From NCBI GenBank assembly GCA_903911985.1, contig CAIWFP010000161.1, forward strand, positions 1-5,217: a stretch of DNA of 5,217 bases. Direction: 5' to 3'. This stretch comes from an uncultured Sphingomonadales bacterium. GTDB taxonomy: Bacteria; Pseudomonadota; Alphaproteobacteria; Sphingomonadales; Sphingomonadaceae. Under the pieces are notes generated by a model, which saw only the letters and a program-made list of their open reading frames with translations, was not told the origin of the DNA and ran no database searches. Position 1 is the stretch's first letter, and every line of letters begins with the position of its first letter. A program made the position numbers and the translations under genes. Shown here in pieces: positions 1-5,217 of this stretch.

Positions 1-785
1 CCATACTGCCGGATTTCGGCGCTGTGGATATGGCCGCACACAATGCCATCGAGCCCACGCACCGCCGCCTCATGGGCGACGGCGTCCTCATACTGGCCGA
101 TAAATTGCACGGCGTTCTTCACGCGCTTTTTCAGATAGGCCGACAGCGACCAATAGGGCAGCTTGAAGGCGCGGCGGATGATATTGAACGCAATGTTCAG
201 CCGCATCATCATCTCATAGGCCTGATCGCCCAGCACCGCCAGCCAGCGGTGATAGAGCACCACCGCATCGAAACTGTCACCATGGGTCACCAGCAGGCGG
301 CGGCCATCGGCGGTGGTGTGGATCGTCTCCAGCACCAGTTCCACCCCGCCAAAGCTGAGCCCGGCATAGGGGCGCAGCATCTCGTCGTGGTTGCCGCAGA
401 CGAACACCACCCGCGTGCCGCGATGCGCCTTCTTCAGCACCCGGCGCAGCACCTCGTTGTGGGCATCGGGCCAGAACCAGCCCTTTTTCAGCCGCCAGCC
501 ATCAATGATGTCACCCACCAGATAGAGCGTGTCGGTTTCGATGGAGCGCAGGAAGCTGACCAGCATTTCCGCGTTGCAGCCGCGTGTGCCGAGGTGAATG
601 TCCGAGATCCACACCGAGCGATACCGCCGCTTGGGGCGAAAACCCTTGGGGTCGGGCTGGAACAGCCAGTTGGGCAAATTTCCCGTGCCGCCGCCCTGCG
701 ACTGGTGCGCTTCGCGCTCGTCAACACTCTCCCGGCCTACCGGGCTGTCGGCTGACATCAACCGCTGCAATTGCTGCTGAAACAT
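1..785 (-). CDS. Calcineurin-like metallophosphoesterase (YbbF/LpxH-like, possibly PlcP-type phospholipase); 3' end outside window
   Basis: Translating the minus strand from the ATG at 785 gives 261 residues with no stop before the left edge. All five two-metal phosphoesterase motifs are visible: SDIHLG (D62, H64), GDIIDGW (D92, D95), GNHDE (N132, H133), THGD (H168) and GHIH (H252, H254). The fold is therefore intact and probably active. About 54 residues before the first motif are polar, Gln/Gly-rich and look disordered. Pipelines usually name this group UDP-2,3-diacylglucosamine diphosphatase (the lipid A step of LpxH). However, alphaproteobacteria mostly use LpxI for that step, and the TRGCNAE, KKGWFWPDAHN and LPYWSLSAYLKKRVKNAV stretches recall the PlcP phospholipase C family (Sinorhizobium SMc00171), which cleaves phospholipids during phosphate starvation. 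That resemblance is from memory. The start at 785 has a purine-rich GAGAG five bases upstream; Met10 (758) is an alternative without one. There is no signal peptide. An enzyme acting on lipid at the inner face of the inner membrane is inferred. The substrate is unproven. Confidence 0.9.
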   Translation of the reverse strand, partial: MFQQQLQRLMSADSPVGRESVDEREAHQSQGGGTGNLPNWLFQPDPKGFRPKRRYRSVWISDIHLGTRGCNAEMLVSFLRSIETDTLYLVGDIIDGWRLKKGWFWPDAHNEVLRRVLKKAHRGTRVVFVCGNHDEMLRPYAGLSFGGVELVLETIHTTADGRRLLVTHGDSFDAVVLYHRWLAVLGDQAYEMMMRLNIAFNIIRRAFKLPYWSLSAYLKKRVKNAVQFIGQYEDAVAHEAAVRGLDGIVCGHIHSAEIRQY

Positions 786-790
786 GGTTT

Positions 791-795
791 CTCTC
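791..795 (-). promoter_or_regulatory. Probable ribosome binding site of the metallophosphoesterase gene
   Basis: On the minus strand GAGAG lies five bases before the ATG at 785, within the purine-rich run CAGAGAGAAACC. It is a modest Shine-Dalgarno match. It favours Met1 over Met10 (758), which is preceded by CAG/TTG-rich coding sequence without such a motif. Confidence 0.45.
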
Positions 796-840
796 TGCCT
801 TGATGCAGTAAAAGCCAAGCCACAGCGAGGTTGCCGGAGA

Positions 841-880
841 ATGACGGAATTAAGTCAGTTCGGTGACACATGTCTGATAT
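841..880 (-). promoter_or_regulatory. Candidate PhoB (Pho) box array upstream of the metallophosphoesterase gene
   Basis: Read on the minus strand toward the phosphoesterase gene, four 7-mers follow each other with exact 4-base spacers, an 11-bp period: ATATCAG, GTGTCAC, CTGACTT, CCGTCAT. The Pho box is a direct repeat of CTGTCAT with 4-bp spacers. The units match it at 4, 5, 5 and 6 of 7 positions respectively, and the last two with their AATT spacer resemble a full 18-bp box. The array ends about 55 bp before the start codon, a reasonable place for an activator. No clear -10 hexamer is visible at the expected distance, which weakens the call. Phosphate-starvation control would fit the polyphosphate neighbours and a PlcP-type role. 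Confidence 0.45.
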
Positions 881-899
881 TGGGGGATAACCCTAGGTC

Positions 900-926
900 G
901 CGCGCCTTGAACCCCGATCGGCGCGC
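900..926 (-). terminator. Possible GC hairpin after ppx
   Basis: GCGCGCC at 900-906 and GGCGCGC at 920-926 form a perfect 7-bp stem around a 13-base loop, beginning about 20 bases after the ppx stop. The stem contains an overlapping GGCGCGCC palindrome. No T-run follows in the direction of ppx transcription, so it is not a canonical intrinsic terminator. It could slow transcription or stabilise the 3' end of the operon mRNA, or be a chance product of GC-rich sequence. Apart from this and the Pho-like array, nothing else is evident in the 161-bp gap. Confidence 0.2.
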
Positions 927-946
927 CGGAATTGCGCCCGCACGGA

Positions 947-2623
947 CTAAAGCAGGTCGCCATGCTCCGGCACGCAGCGGAACTCGCCGGGCAGGCCAAG
1001 ACAATCGGCCAGAAGCCGCAGATCCTTTTCCACCACCTCGTTGAACAACGCCGCCATATTCGCGCGCACCGTCAGCACCAGCCTGCCACCGCCCGCCCGG
1101 TGCTCGACCGACAGCGAGGAATGGGCGATGGCCATGGGCCCGGCGCCGGTAAAACGGCGGCACAAACGGGTTGCCAGCCCCCAGGCCGTGGCCTCGCGCA
1201 GGCGCTCCAGCGAGGCCAGGCGCAGCAACTCCGCCGGTGGGTTGGTACGGCTGCTGTTGGCCAGCACCGCCATGGCCAGCATGGCGCGCGCCTCGGCGCT
1301 GATGCCGATCCAGCGTTTGCGCAGCGCCCATTTGGCGGCGGTTTCCACCCGCAGGTTGGGCTCCACCCGCACCGAGGCCAGCGCCAGCATGGTGGCGGCA
1401 TAGCGCAGCGTTTCATCAGGCCCGGATTCGGCCGATGCATCGGGGGCCACACGCGCCGACGCGGTCCAGTTCAGCACCATTTCGGCATTGGCCGAAATGC
1501 CGGGCACCTGTGTGTCGACAAAGCTGGCGATCCCCGCCACCATCGGGTTCGCCGCGCGCACCGAACGCGTGAAGGTGCCCGCGAGCAGCCCCTCGCGCAG
1601 GCCCCAGGACGAAAATATCAGCCGCGAGGGCTTCAGCTCGCGCACCAGCACATCCAGCAAGGCCGCCGCATCGGGCAGGCTGGCCAGACGCGAGGAGGAT
1701 ATACGCATGCCGTCGAGATCGGCCAGCACCCGGCCAACCGGCGCTGCCACCACGGGAGCAATCCTGCCGCCCGCCGCCTTGGCGACCCCCGCCTTTGCCG
1801 GGACACCCTTGGCCCCTGCCAATTTCGCCTCAAGCGCCTTCTGCGCCGCCACCTTGTCGGAAGCGCGTTTGCCGGCGGCCAGACTGCGGGCAATGGCCAG
1901 CGCCTCGGCCGGGTCCAGTTCGAAGCCATGCGGATCATCCACCGGCCAGTCCTGCCGCACCATGGCATAGCGGGCCAGCGCGCGCAACGATCCGCCCACC
2001 AGATAAAGCGGCTGGCCATGGGCGGTCGACCAATCGGCCGCGCCCAGCATTTTCCTCACCCGCCCGGCGAATTTTGCCGGCCCACCATGGCGCAGCCCCG
2101 GCAGGCGCAGCGTGCCCAGCGGCAGGCTGGTGCCATGGGTGCAGTTCTCGCCATCAATATCGGTCAGCTCCAGACTGCCGCCACCCAGATCGGCCACCAC
2201 GCCCACCGCGCCGGGAAAAGCCGCCAGCACACCCTGCGCGCTGGTCACCGCCTCTTCCTCGCCCGAGAGCAGTCGCGGGCTCAGTCCCAGTGCCCCAACC
2301 CGCGCCATAAAGGCGGGGCCATTGGCGGCATCGCGCGCGGCGGCGGTGGCGACGGTCTGCACCTTCCTCACCCCGCGCAGCCGCAACAGCGTTTCAAACC
2401 GGGCCAGAGCGGCAAGCGCCAGCCCCATGGATTTGTCCGAGAGCCTGCCATCCTCGGCCACGCCCTTGCCCAGACGGGCGGTCACCTTCTCGTTATACAG
2501 CACCGCCGGCGCCCGCTGCGGCCCGCCATAGATGACCAGCCGTACCGTGTTCGAGCCGATGTCGATAATCGCCTGCTCAGCCGTGCCTGCCGCTCCTCCG
2601 CCAAGACTCAAACGTAATGCCAT
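947..2623 (-). CDS. ppx: Exopolyphosphatase / Ppx-GppA family phosphatase
   Basis: This 558-residue cytoplasmic protein should remove terminal phosphates from polyphosphate. Some family members also hydrolyse pppGpp, and sequence alone does not separate the two activities. The ASKHA-fold phosphate-binding motifs are clear: IDIGSNTVRLVIY (residues 20-32), the VATAAARDAANG stretch (about 91-102), the catalytic-glutamate loop LSGEEEA (about 119-125), DLGGGSLEL (145-153) and VGGSLRALARYAM (209-221). The C-terminal part (about 400-558) is a helical accessory domain. Length is a little above E. coli Ppx (513). Part of the excess is an Ala/Lys/Gly/Val-rich segment at about 251-296 with no obvious family motif. 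The ATG at 2623 has a GGAG five bases upstream and begins only 18 bp after ppk1, so the two genes are very likely co-transcribed and translated together. The TAG stop is at 947-949. Confidence 0.93.
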   Translation of the reverse strand: MALRLSLGGGAAGTAEQAIIDIGSNTVRLVIYGGPQRAPAVLYNEKVTARLGKGVAEDGRLSDKSMGLALAALARFETLLRLRGVRKVQTVATAAARDAANGPAFMARVGALGLSPRLLSGEEEAVTSAQGVLAAFPGAVGVVADLGGGSLELTDIDGENCTHGTSLPLGTLRLPGLRHGGPAKFAGRVRKMLGAADWSTAHGQPLYLVGGSLRALARYAMVRQDWPVDDPHGFELDPAEALAIARSLAAGKRASDKVAAQKALEAKLAGAKGVPAKAGVAKAAGGRIAPVVAAPVGRVLADLDGMRISSSRLASLPDAAALLDVLVRELKPSRLIFSSWGLREGLLAGTFTRSVRAANPMVAGIASFVDTQVPGISANAEMVLNWTASARVAPDASAESGPDETLRYAATMLALASVRVEPNLRVETAAKWALRKRWIGISAEARAMLAMAVLANSSRTNPPAELLRLASLERLREATAWGLATRLCRRFTGAGPMAIAHSSLSVEHRAGGGRLVLTVRANMAALFNEVVEKDLRLLADCLGLPGEFRCVPEHGDLL

Positions 2624-2628
2624 GCCCG

Positions 2629-2632
2629 CTCC
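2629..2632 (-). promoter_or_regulatory. Ribosome binding site of ppx
   Basis: GGAG on the minus strand lies five bases before the ppx ATG, inside the 18-bp gap after the ppk1 stop. It fixes the ppx start at 2623 and suits translation by ribosomes that have just finished ppk1. It is the clearest Shine-Dalgarno sequence in the window. Confidence 0.7.
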
Positions 2633-2641
2633 GTTTCCGCC

Positions 2642-4900
2642 TCAGCGCCGAGGACGGCGCAGCGCCAGCTTGGGCACCTTGCTGCCAGAGCCGAGTGACG
2701 CGCCGCGCCCCGAAAGCGAGGGGTTGGTCATGAAATAGCGGTGCAGGTTGAAAGGCACCTCGCCCTTTTCCGCCCGGGCATAGCTGCCGTCGGCACTCAG
2801 CCACCAGCTTTGTTCGGTATCCAGCAGATTGGCCATCATCACCTGATCGAGCACCTGATCATGGACCGTGCGGTTGCGGATCGGCACCAGCAGCTCCACC
2901 CGCCGGTCGAGGTTGCGGGTCATGCCATCGGCCGAGGAGGTGAACACCCGCGCCCGCGCGTTGGGCAGCGGATTGCCCGCGGCAAAGGCCCAGATGCGGC
3001 TATGCTCCAGAAAGCGCCCGATGATCGACTTGACGCGGATATTCTCCGACAGGCCGGGCACGCCAGGGCGCAGGCAGCAAATGCCGCGAATGACCAGACG
3101 CACCTCCACCCCGGCTTGCCCCGCCTCATACAGCCGGTCGATCAGTTCCGGGTCGGTCAGCGAATTGAGCTTGCCCCAGATCTGCGCCGCCTTGCCAGCC
3201 TTCGCATTGGCTATCTCGCGATCGATGCAGCCATAGAGCCGGGTGCGCAGGGATATGGGGGCGATGGCCAACAGGGCGGTACGGCGCGGCTCGACATAGC
3301 CGGTGATGAAATTGAACAGCTTGCCCGCGTCGCGGCCCATGGCGGGCTCGGCGGTAAAGAACGACAGGTCGGTGTAGATCCGCGCGGTGAAGGGATGGTA
3401 GTTGCCCGTGCCGAAGTGGCAATAGGTGCGATAGGTGTCGCCCCCCGTGGCATCACTTTCCCGGCGGACCACCATGGAAACCTTGGCGTGGGTTTTCCAA
3501 TCCACAAAGCCATAGATCACCTGCACCCCGGCACGTTCCAGCTGGCTGGCCCAGTGCAGGTTCTGTTCCTCGTCGAAGCGGGCCTTCAGTTCGACCACGG
3601 CGGTGACGGACTTGCCGTTTTCGGCGGCGGCAATGAGGGCGGCGATGACCGCGCTCTGCTTGCCCGCGCGATAGAGCGTCTGCTTGATCGCCACCACATC
3701 GGGGTCGGCGGCGGCCTGCCGCAGAAAATCCACCACCACCTCGAAGGTTTCGTAGGGGTGGTGAATGACGATGTCCTTCTCGCGGATGGCCGCGAAAATA
3801 TCGCCATCATGCTCGCGCACCCGCTCGGGGTAACGGGGGGCATAGGGCTCGAACTTCAGCTCGGGCCGGTCCTCGTCCACCACGCCCGACAGGCCCGCCA
3901 TGCCGATCAGCCCGCGCGACTTGATGACGATGGCGTGATCCAGCCGCAAATGGTCGCGCAGCAATTGCTCGGCCTCGGGGTCGAAATCGCCGGCCAGCTG
4001 CAGCACGATCACCATGCCGCGCCGCCGCTGTTGAATGGCGGTGCGGAACGAGCGGACCAGATCCTCGGCCTCTTCCTCGATCTCGATATCGCTGTCACGC
4101 AGCACGCGGAACACGCCGTGGCCTTCCACCGAAAAGCCGGGAAAGATCAGCTCGGCATTGCGCCAGATGGCGTCCTCAATGCTGATATACACCGCCTCGC
4201 CAGCGGCCCCGGGCACGCCCAAACGGATAAAGCGCGGCAGAGCGGACGGGATTACCACCATCTCCATCATCGGCGCGCCATCGGTGATGCGGGTGAGCGA
4301 CAGCATGATGCCCATGCCGGCATTGGGAATGAAGGGGAAGGGATGCGCCGGGTCGATCGCCTGCGGGGTGATGACCGGAAGAATGCGCTCCTGAAAATAA
4401 TCGCGCAGCCAGCGGTCCTGCGCGGTGTTGAGCTGATAGGCGCCATCATGGGCCGAGCTGCCATCGCCCGCGACATAAAGGCCCCTGGCCGCCAGCAGCT
4501 CGCGCAGTTCGCACCAGATGTCCTGCTGGTCGGATTCCAGCCGCAGCACTTCCTCGTGCACGGCGGCCAGCTGCTGGGCGGGGGTGCGCCCGTCGATGGA
4601 GATTTCCTCGATCTGGCGGCGCACCTGCCCGGCAAGGCCCGCCACGCGCACCATCAGGAACTCGTCGAGATTGTTACCCGAGATCGACAGGAAACGCAGC
4701 CGCTCCAGCAGGGGATGGCGCGGATTTTCGCTCTCCTCCAGCACCCTCTCGTTGAAGTTCAACCAGGATAGTTCACGGTTGAAAAACCGCCCGGGCGCGG
4801 TCATCAGCGCCGGTTCGCTCAGCGCATGGGGCACGGCGGCGGCGGCGGCTTCGGTGAAGCGCACGGCGGTTTCGGTGAGGTCGTCTGCGGGCGCGGTCAT
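2642..4900 (-). CDS. ppk1: Polyphosphate kinase 1
   Basis: PPK1 reversibly transfers the gamma-phosphate of ATP onto growing polyphosphate and is usually membrane-associated. The N domain starts at RFFNRELSWLNFNERVLEE (residues 38-56), followed by NNLDEFLMVRVAGL. The two phospholipase-D-like catalytic domains hold the key residues. H471 (THAK) corresponds to the autophosphorylated H435 of E. coli, H495 (HFGTGNYH) to H454, and H633 (LEHSRIW) to H592. R411 (KQTLYR) and R441 (KARFDEE) correspond to the Mg/ATP residues R375 and R405. The spacing between these residues matches E. coli exactly where checked (60, 30 and 24 residues). Length is 752 against about 690 for E. coli: a 35-residue Ala-rich, probably disordered N-terminal tail and a basic C-terminal tail account for much of the excess. 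No good Shine-Dalgarno precedes Met1, and Met33 (4804) is a possible alternative start. It lies 42 bp after hda and 18 bp before ppx. Confidence 0.97.
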   Translation of the reverse strand: MTAPADDLTETAVRFTEAAAAAVPHALSEPALMTAPGRFFNRELSWLNFNERVLEESENPRHPLLERLRFLSISGNNLDEFLMVRVAGLAGQVRRQIEEISIDGRTPAQQLAAVHEEVLRLESDQQDIWCELRELLAARGLYVAGDGSSAHDGAYQLNTAQDRWLRDYFQERILPVITPQAIDPAHPFPFIPNAGMGIMLSLTRITDGAPMMEMVVIPSALPRFIRLGVPGAAGEAVYISIEDAIWRNAELIFPGFSVEGHGVFRVLRDSDIEIEEEAEDLVRSFRTAIQQRRRGMVIVLQLAGDFDPEAEQLLRDHLRLDHAIVIKSRGLIGMAGLSGVVDEDRPELKFEPYAPRYPERVREHDGDIFAAIREKDIVIHHPYETFEVVVDFLRQAAADPDVVAIKQTLYRAGKQSAVIAALIAAAENGKSVTAVVELKARFDEEQNLHWASQLERAGVQVIYGFVDWKTHAKVSMVVRRESDATGGDTYRTYCHFGTGNYHPFTARIYTDLSFFTAEPAMGRDAGKLFNFITGYVEPRRTALLAIAPISLRTRLYGCIDREIANAKAGKAAQIWGKLNSLTDPELIDRLYEAGQAGVEVRLVIRGICCLRPGVPGLSENIRVKSIIGRFLEHSRIWAFAAGNPLPNARARVFTSSADGMTRNLDRRVELLVPIRNRTVHDQVLDQVMMANLLDTEQSWWLSADGSYARAEKGEVPFNLHRYFMTNPSLSGRGASLGSGSKVPKLALRRPRR
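4792..4900 (-). repeat. 13-bp perfect direct repeat spanning both candidate ppk1 start codons
   Basis: The 13-mer CGGGCGCGGTCAT (plus strand) occurs at 4792-4804 and again at 4888-4900, exactly 96 bp (32 codons) apart. On the coding strand each copy begins with ATG and encodes Met-Thr-Ala-Pro, so Met1 and Met33 of Ppk1 share the same opening. Between them lies the Ala-rich N-terminal tail, which is itself partly repetitive. A segmental duplication or slippage origin for the tail is possible. Chance in GC-rich sequence cannot be excluded. Confidence 0.6.
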
Positions 4901-4930
4901 GGCTTTGAATACTGGCCTAACACGAACTGT

Positions 4931-4942
4931 CCTATCAATAGG
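4931..4942. repeat. Hyphenated palindrome CCTAT-CA-ATAGG in the hda-ppk1 gap
   Basis: Perfect 5-bp inverted arms flank a 2-base centre and fill the 12 bp directly after the hda stop codon, 30 bp before the ppk1 ATG. The loop is too short for an RNA hairpin with all pairs formed, so a protein-binding half-site pair is the more natural reading. The gap is AT-richer than the flanking ppk1 sequence. No known operator is recognised. Confidence 0.35.
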
Positions 4943-5217
4943 TCAATCGAACAGACTCAGCGTTGGCGGTTCGGCCTCCAGAATTTGCCTGGCCAGGGCG
5001 CGTGAAATGGCGCGACCTTCAGCGTCGGCGGCTTCGTCCAGGCGCTTTACGACTTCGAGGGCCTTGGGCGCCGAGCGTTCTATACGCCGCAATAAATACG
5101 GAATTACGTCAGCCGCCGGCCGAATATTCCGTTCACGGAAGAACTTACTTAGAACCTCGCCGAGGATGGCGTCGTCCGGCTCCTCTATCTCGGCCACCCG
5201 CATGGCGTTCAGCCGCG
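4943..5217 (-). CDS. hda: Hda/HdaA-like DnaA regulatory protein, C-terminal part; 5' end outside window
   Basis: Ninety codons of an open frame enter from the right edge (preceding residues RLNA, then MRVAEIEEPDDA) and end at a TGA at 4943-4945. The Met at 5203 is internal, not the start. The visible part matches the lid subdomain of DnaA-type AAA+ proteins: PDDAILGEVLSKFFRERN, then YLLRRIERS, then a helix ending GRAISRALARQIL. The protein stops there with no DnaA domain IV (the DNA-binding domain), which separates Hda from DnaA. Hda with the DNA polymerase sliding clamp stimulates ATP hydrolysis by DnaA and so limits replication initiation. Its Walker motifs lie outside the window. Two oddities: it ends TLSLFD, resembling a clamp-binding peptide, and its codons (TTA, TTG, CTA, ATA, GTA, AAT) are less GC-biased than those of ppk1 and ppx. 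A generic DnaA-related ATPase is the alternative. Confidence 0.8.
   Translation of the reverse strand, partial: RLNAMRVAEIEEPDDAILGEVLSKFFRERNIRPAADVIPYLLRRIERSAPKALEVVKRLDEAADAEGRAISRALARQILEAEPPTLSLFD

Noticed and set aside
24..755. 243-codon plus-strand frame opposite the phosphoesterase
   Set aside because: Its product is His/Gln/Ala-rich and unrecognisable, and the opposite strand encodes an intact metallophosphoesterase with all five motifs.
881..897. GGGGG-ATAA-CCC and the CCTAGG palindrome in the intergenic region as a terminator or operator
   Set aside because: The stem is only three pairs and no T-run follows; the 6-bp palindrome alone is expected by chance.
855..1331. Minus-strand 158-codon frame overlapping the 3' end of ppx and the intergenic region
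   Set aside because: It is a low-complexity Gly/Arg/Ala-rich out-of-frame product of ppx. Its tail crosses the intergenic region only because no stop happens to occur.
932..4771. Very long plus-strand open frames (932-2617 and 2741-4771) opposite ppx and ppk1
   Set aside because: Their products are Gln/His/Arg/Gly-rich with no recognisable domain, while the minus-strand frames carry complete PPX and PPK1 motif sets. They are antisense shadows of GC-rich codon use.
4927..4945. Possible Pho box before ppk1 (CTGTCCT on the plus strand)
   Set aside because: One 7-mer matches well, but the next unit at 11-bp spacing does not, and it points away from ppk1.

Overview
The window is a stretch of high-GC chromosome with four genes, all read on the minus strand. 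From right to left they are: the 3' end of an Hda/HdaA-type replication regulator, polyphosphate kinase (ppk1), an exopolyphosphatase of the Ppx/GppA family (ppx), and a calcineurin-like metallophosphoesterase that runs off the left edge. Protein sequence and the hda-ppk-ppx order point to an alphaproteobacterium, most likely a sphingomonad (Sphingomonadales). The taxonomic call is an inference from remembered gene order and sequence resemblance, not from a marker gene.

Right to left: the last 90 codons of hda (AAA+ lid domain) end at 4943. A 42-bp gap holding a hyphenated palindrome leads to ppk1 (752 codons), which is complete and keeps all the catalytic histidines. After 18 bp with a good Shine-Dalgarno sequence comes ppx (558 codons), which has an Ala/Lys/Gly-rich insertion in mid-protein. 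These three genes are packed like an operon. Ppk1 makes polyphosphate and Ppx degrades it, so the pair sets the polyphosphate level. Hda acts on DnaA, so the cluster places replication control beside phosphate storage.

A 161-bp intergenic region (786-946) then separates ppx from the phosphoesterase. It holds a possible GC hairpin and a run of 7-mers at exact 11-bp spacing (841-880) resembling a PhoB (Pho) box, oriented toward the phosphoesterase. That protein keeps all five metallophosphoesterase motifs. It belongs to the group that automated pipelines call UDP-2,3-diacylglucosamine diphosphatase, but it looks closer to the rhizobial/marine PlcP phospholipases used in phosphate-starvation lipid remodelling. 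If both readings hold, the whole window is a phosphate-homeostasis locus: polyphosphate storage and turnover beside recycling of membrane phospholipid phosphate.

No RNA genes, insertion sequences, CRISPR arrays or phage genes were seen. Long open frames on the plus strand are antisense shadows of the GC-rich genes.
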